Assembly: GCA_022072125.1 (NCBI GenBank)
Contig: JAJVIH010000047.1
Coordinates: 23,002 to 87,001 of the forward strand
DNA length: 64,000 nucleotides
DNA from: Myxococcota bacterium
GTDB taxonomy: Bacteria; Myxococcota; JAJVIH01
Direction of reading: 5' to 3'
The notes beneath the pieces were generated by a model. The model had not been told where the DNA came from, did no database searches, and was given only the letters and a program-made list of their open reading frames with translations. Every line of letters begins with the position of its first letter. Position 1 is the first letter of the stretch. Positions 60,635 through 64,000 of the stretch are shown here, piece by piece. The position numbers were made by a program, and so were the translations under genes.

Positions 60635-61684
60635 CTACCACAATGGGCGGCGAACCCGGCGTGGGCGGCTGAGCATGTTCTTGTCCACCGTGATGAGGTC
60701 CTCCAGCAGTTGTTCGTATTTCAGCGGACGGGTGTAGACGTAGTCGTACCCGGCCTCCTTGAGCTTTTCGACCTCCCCGCCCTGGAACTTGCCGACTGCC
60801 ATGAGGGAATCCAGCGTGGACACGTTCTTTTCCAGAACGTCCGCCAGGCGCTTGAAATCCACGCCGTCCACGCCATCGGAGATGAGCACGAAGTCCGGCT
60901 GCAGCTTGCCCGCGGCCAACAGGGCATCATCCAGGGATTCCGCGTGGAACAGATCCAGCGCCTTGTGGGACTGCAGACGCTGCTCGTATTTGGCGTAGTT
61001 GGCCTTGGAGTCAATCACCAGCAGTTTGCGGTTGACGAACATGGTGAGCGGATTGTAGACGCCCCGCTCCTCCACGAACTTGATGATGTCCTCGTAGCGC
61101 ACGCGGCTGTGACCGCCCGAGGTTTTGGCGCATGTCAGTTTCTTGGTGTCGATCCACCATTGCACCGTGCGCTGCGAGACCTTGAACAACTCCGCCACTT
61201 CGCGGGTGTCGAAGTAGTCGCCTTCGTCCAGATGCCCTTCCTGCAGGATCTTGAGTATCTTAAGGCGCAGGCGGTCGGAGAAGTTGACGACTACTTTCCT
61301 GGTGTTGACGTCAATCAGGCCGCGTTCCTTCCGGTAGTCCTTCTTCTTGGGGTCGGAGACCAGCTTGAACGCCTTGTCCACGGTCAGGTCTCCGCGAAGA
61401 ATGTCAATCAGGATCATGGGATCGACGCCCAGAAACTCGGAGAGTTGGAACAGCTTGACGATGCTGTTGAAGTTCTCCTTGCCCTGCCGCCAGAACCGCG
61501 AAAAACTCCCGGAATATCCAGCGCCGCGGTAAATCTCCATGATGTTGACGTCGCGCTCGCTCGCCAGACCGATGCGGTGCGCATGCACCTTGACGGCGAA
61601 CTCGAACAGCGCCTTGGAAGTGGGAAACGGGCAGTCAGCGGACACTTGCATGGTGTAGGTGAGCGGATCTTTGGAAATCAGCAT
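60635..61684 (-). CDS. DNA-binding regulator: MerR/excisionase-type HTH with pseudo-receiver domain
   Basis: A 349-residue regulator. The ATG at 61684 has GGGGAGG five bases upstream. Residues 1-135 form a helical domain with an XRE-like look (YSGSFSRFWRQGKENFNSIVKLFQLSEFLGVDP). Residues about 178-228 are a winged helix of the excisionase/MerR kind: YFDTREVAELFKVSQRTVQWWIDTKKL, then SGGHSRVRYEDIIKF. The C-terminal 110 residues read as a response-regulator receiver that has lost its chemistry: the acidic pair reads VIDSK, the phospho-acceptor region VLISDG keeps one Asp, and the Lys is replaced in YTRPLKYEQLL. A phosphorylation-independent input is therefore inferred. Targets unknown. Confidence 0.78.
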   Translation of the reverse strand: MLISKDPLTYTMQVSADCPFPTSKALFEFAVKVHAHRIGLASERDVNIMEIYRGAGYSGSFSRFWRQGKENFNSIVKLFQLSEFLGVDPMILIDILRGDLTVDKAFKLVSDPKKKDYRKERGLIDVNTRKVVVNFSDRLRLKILKILQEGHLDEGDYFDTREVAELFKVSQRTVQWWIDTKKLTCAKTSGGHSRVRYEDIIKFVEERGVYNPLTMFVNRKLLVIDSKANYAKYEQRLQSHKALDLFHAESLDDALLAAGKLQPDFVLISDGVDGVDFKRLADVLEKNVSTLDSLMAVGKFQGGEVEKLKEAGYDYVYTRPLKYEQLLEDLITVDKNMLSRPRRVRRPLW

Positions 61685-61809
61685 GTGGTCCTCCCCTGGA
61701 TGGTAATGCTTTTCGGATTGTGGCTGTTGTGGTGGTGCGGACTCCGCTTTCGCGGTTTTCGCATTGCCGCCGGTTCGCATACCCCTCATGCCCGGCTGAC
61801 AATATCGAA

Positions 61810-61838
61810 AAATTAAGGTGTTGCGCGGAATTTGTCAA
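61810..61838 (-). promoter_or_regulatory. Promoter of the HTH/pseudo-receiver gene
   Basis: Minus strand: perfect TTGACA (61838-61833), 17-base spacer, TAATTT (61815-61810). The leader would be about 115 bases, ending in the strong GGGGAGG site. Confidence 0.5.
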
Positions 61839-61879
61839 ACGCACAGTCTCTGCAAATTCTGAAATACGACAAAGAACGC

Positions 61880-62467
61880 TCATTGTGTGTCCGGTGTTGG
61901 CCATTCATCCGATGCAGTTCCGCTCTGATCTTCAGGGCCGGAATGATTGCGGGCGAATTCCGATTCAAAGCCAAGGGTGGCCAGGCTGGTCATCCGGTCG
62001 GCGAATACCACGCCATCGAGGTGATCAAATTCGTGCTGGACAATACGCGCGGCGAAGCCCTGCAATTCCACCCGGCGGGGCCTTCCCTGGCGATCGAGAT
62101 AATCCACTCCCACCGCGCGGCGGCGCGGAACCATGCCGCGCAAAGGCCCCAGGCTCAGGCAGCCTTCCCAGCCTTCCTCGCTGGTTTCATCGAGCACCGC
62201 CATCACCGGATTGATGAAGACCACCGGATTGGACAAGGTTTCATCGCCGCCGTCGTCATCCAGGCCGGGAAAGCGGACCACCGCGATGCGGAGCGGCTGG
62301 GCCACCTGATTGCCTGCCAGACCCACCCCATCGAGGTAGTCCATGGTTTCAATCATGTCATCAATGAACTTCTGGAAAAACGGATCGGCGATCGCGGCTG
62401 CGGGGACCAGCTCCGCTTTTCTGCGAAGCACCGGATGTCCCAGTTGCACGACATGCAACACCGCCAA
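61880..62467 (-). CDS. def: Peptide deformylase
   Basis: Removes the formyl group from new proteins; 195 residues. Motif 1 GVGLAGNQV (Gly for the usual Ala), motif 2 EGCLSL with the metal Cys, motif 3 QHEFDHLDG with two metal His and the catalytic Glu. The start codon is TTG at 62467, supported by GGAG six bases upstream and by the usual MAVL-like beginning. The C-terminal 25 residues are acidic and likely disordered. It lies 11 bases after the barrel gene on the same strand. Confidence 0.95.
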   Translation of the reverse strand: MAVLHVVQLGHPVLRRKAELVPAAAIADPFFQKFIDDMIETMDYLDGVGLAGNQVAQPLRIAVVRFPGLDDDGGDETLSNPVVFINPVMAVLDETSEEGWEGCLSLGPLRGMVPRRRAVGVDYLDRQGRPRRVELQGFAARIVQHEFDHLDGVVFADRMTSLATLGFESEFARNHSGPEDQSGTASDEWPTPDTQ

Positions 62468-62478
62468 GGCGCTCTCCG

Positions 62479-63036
62479 TTAAAAAACGAAACCGATTCCG
62501 CCGTTGATGACTGGAAACGGATCCGAAGACCAGATGGGATTCGCGGGCACTATATAGGTTCCGTAGAGAATTTCCAGCATAAAATAGACCCCCGATCCGA
62601 AAAATATGAAAGCTCCGCCCCCGCCGAACACCGACCAGGCGTCAGGGTAATTCTGGTCAAAAATAAAGAGCCTGCCAAACCTTCCGGTGATGAAGGGGGC
62701 GAAATTTTCCGTATCAATCGGCACAACGCGCAATCCGGTTTGCAGGTGGTAACGCAGCGGAAAATCGCTTTCGATGGTGAGGGTGTTGTCCAGTCCCAGT
62801 TCGAGAAAATCCAGCACGAAATAACCGCCGCCCAGACTGATGCTGACCTGGCTCGCTTGGTTGCTCACCGAGAAACCCATTCCGCCCGACAGCCGGAAAT
62901 CGCCCTGCTGGAAATGCACGCCCGCTTCCGCCGGGGCGGGCGCAAGAACGCAAAAAACCAGGGCCGGCAACGCCAGCTTGCTCCAGATCGTGCGGAAGAG
63001 CAGGCAATTCACAATGCGATTGTAATCAACCGGCAT
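62479..63036 (-). CDS. Small outer-membrane barrel protein
   Basis: A 185-residue exported barrel: signal peptide TIWSKLALPALVFCVLAPAPAEA, then glycine-aromatic strands (FRLSGGMGFSVSN, SVFGGGGAFIFFGSGVYFMLE) and a final GIGFVF. ATG 63036 was taken; an in-frame GTG at 63012 is possible. No ribosome binding site is clear. The protein resembles other small myxobacterial barrels but no family is certain. The next gene upstream on the strand ends at 63111. Confidence 0.68.
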   Translation of the reverse strand: MPVDYNRIVNCLLFRTIWSKLALPALVFCVLAPAPAEAGVHFQQGDFRLSGGMGFSVSNQASQVSISLGGGYFVLDFLELGLDNTLTIESDFPLRYHLQTGLRVVPIDTENFAPFITGRFGRLFIFDQNYPDAWSVFGGGGAFIFFGSGVYFMLEILYGTYIVPANPIWSSDPFPVINGGIGFVF

Positions 63037-63110
63037 GGAATATTGTCCAGCGGGAGGTACAGCCAAGTTGCGCCCATCCGGGAGAAAGATCGCCCCAAAT
63101 GGGAGAATAT

Positions 63111-64000
63111 TCACAACGGATCGGCACAGCAGCGGAATCCGACGGACGGCTGCGCGCTGTTGGCGGGCATGGGCCGGCGGTTGGCGCAACGGCTCCGCCA
63201 GTTCGGCTGGTCCGAGGAGCCGCCGCGCACCACGCCATCCTTGCCGGTCGAGGTCCATTCCGCCACATTGCCGCTCATATCCATGACGCCATAACCGCTG
63301 CGGCATTGCTGGAAAGTGCCCGACGGGACGATGGCGCGATCATTTTCGCCGGCGTCCTCGGTGTTGCAGGCATCCGCGTTGAACTGATCGCCATAGGGAA
63401 AACGGTACTGCGCGGGTCCCTTGCAGGCCATTTCCCATTCAAATTCGTTGCACAGGCGTTTCTTCTGCTTGGCGCACAACTCCTTCGCCTTGTTGAGACT
63501 GACGCCGGTGGTGGGCGTAGAACCGGCGGAATTGGGATATTCGTAACGATCCACGCAAAAGGGCTTGAGCGTCATCGGCGTCAGCATCTGCTCGTCGTGG
63601 TTGCGCATGGGATCGGATGCGGCCGATCCCGCCTTGAAAGACCCGCCCTGAATGGCGCGCATGCCCTCGGGGCAGGCGACCTTGCCGGAAGGCGCGGGCG
63701 CGGCGGCCAGGGCTTCCGGTTTGGTTTCGGGCGCCGGAGTGGGAATCGCCTCGGGCTTGGGCGCTGGAGGTTGGGAAGGCGTGGATGGTTGAACAGGAGC
63801 CATGGCCGCCGGTGTTGGCGATGGTTTGGGCGCCGGAGCCGCCTCTGGAACCGGTTGCGATGGACGCGGTTCTTCCCTGACGGCGGGTGCGGGAGCGGGT
63901 TTTTCCACCGGTTTTTCCGGAGCGGGCGCGGGAACGGGCGCCGCCGCCACGGGTTTGGGCGTTTCCGCCGGCGCCGGCTGGGCGGCGGGCGCCGCGGCGG
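63111..64000 (-). CDS. FGE-sulfatase (SUMF1) domain protein with Pro/Ala-rich N-terminal region (5' partial)
   Basis: The start lies right of the window; the frame stays open to base 64000. The visible part begins with about 110 residues of Pro/Ala/Lys/Glu repeats, a likely spacer crossing the periplasm or peptidoglycan. The C-terminal domain has the formylglycine-generating-enzyme fold: MRAIQGGSFKAGS, EFEWEMACKG, YGVMDMSGNVAEWT, GVVRGGSSDQ and VGFRCCADPL at the end. Six or more Cys suggest disulfides rather than the paired copper-site Cys of true FGE. Non-catalytic members of this family act as surface or kinase-associated binding domains. An N-terminal protein kinase or signal peptide may lie outside the window. 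Confidence 0.8.
   Translation of the reverse strand, partial: AAAPAAQPAPAETPKPVAAAPVPAPAPEKPVEKPAPAPAVREEPRPSQPVPEAAPAPKPSPTPAAMAPVQPSTPSQPPAPKPEAIPTPAPETKPEALAAAPAPSGKVACPEGMRAIQGGSFKAGSAASDPMRNHDEQMLTPMTLKPFCVDRYEYPNSAGSTPTTGVSLNKAKELCAKQKKRLCNEFEWEMACKGPAQYRFPYGDQFNADACNTEDAGENDRAIVPSGTFQQCRSGYGVMDMSGNVAEWTSTGKDGVVRGGSSDQPNWRSRCANRRPMPANSAQPSVGFRCCADPL

Noticed and set aside
61685..61789. 35-codon N-terminal extension of the HTH regulator
   Set aside because: The GGGGAGG site directly before ATG 61684 marks the real start.
1..64000. tRNA, rRNA, riboswitch, transposase or phage genes
   Set aside because: I looked for T-loop sequences, conserved rRNA stretches and transposase or integrase motifs and saw none; a covariance-model search was not possible.

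Overview
The window is GC-rich, densely coded bacterial chromosome with no tRNA, rRNA, CRISPR array, insertion sequence or phage gene that I can see. The best guess for the host is Myxococcota or a closely allied former-deltaproteobacterial lineage. The grounds are: a Cys-rich surface protein ending in a MYXO-CTERM-like tag (GCS, membrane helix, Arg cluster); a ferrochelatase with a cysteine cluster in an internal segment, as described for Myxococcus xanthus; a zinc-ribbon plus GYF N-terminus like that of the gliding protein GltJ; a TIGR04551-like outer-membrane protein; and many lipoproteins and outer-membrane barrels. No rRNA or marker tree could be run, so this is an inference.

Layout. 1-1.7 kb: end of an ECF sigma factor, its probable anti-sigma factor and a Spy/CnrX-like periplasmic protein. 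1.8-6.4 kb: an unrecognised protein, then a 1188-residue VWA protein with 14 MopE-type repeats and a Cys-rich stalk. 6.5-12 kb: yajC-secD-secF-recJ. 12.4-19.3 kb: alaC and hemH, then a tetraheme cytochrome, resB, a large ccsA and engB; the haem and cytochrome c genes form one functional block. 19.4-21 kb: a SurA-like protein, rimI and a small GNAT. 21-28.3 kb, minus strand: SGNH hydrolase, rarA, a VWA/GATase-like membrane protein with DUF4159 partner, and an aldehyde dehydrogenase. 28.4-38.1 kb, plus strand: a ZnR-GYF-TPR protein, TrmJ-like methyltransferase, NamZ-like hydrolase, a degenerate 5'-nucleotidase fused to an outer-membrane barrel, an ADI/DDAH-like hydrolase and an alpha/beta hydrolase, several joined by stop-start overlaps. 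38.4-46.1 kb, minus strand: FadL-like porin with lipoprotein, a TPR/coiled-coil protein coupled to a ferredoxin, and a GH36 lipoprotein. 46.3-48.2 kb: a PlsC/SDR pair. 48.3-51.1 kb: a three-lipoprotein operon. 51.6-56.1 kb: outer-membrane and secreted proteins. 56.2-64 kb, minus strand: UvrD-like helicase, Ig-like/PKD lipoprotein, an HTH plus pseudo-receiver regulator, peptide deformylase, a small barrel and the 3' part of an FGE-sulfatase protein.

Two window-wide patterns stand out. Several genes without a Shine-Dalgarno sequence have a TAnnnT box 6-8 nt before the start codon, predicting leaderless mRNAs. The hexamer RTCGAY is almost absent (three copies seen by eye) although CTCGAY/TTCGAY are abundant, and Ile-Asp is nearly always written ATT-GAY. 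The strongest single-gene candidates for new biology are the pseudo-nucleotidase/barrel fusion at 33650-36196, the MopE-repeat surface protein, the ZnR-GYF-TPR protein and the HTH/pseudo-receiver regulator.
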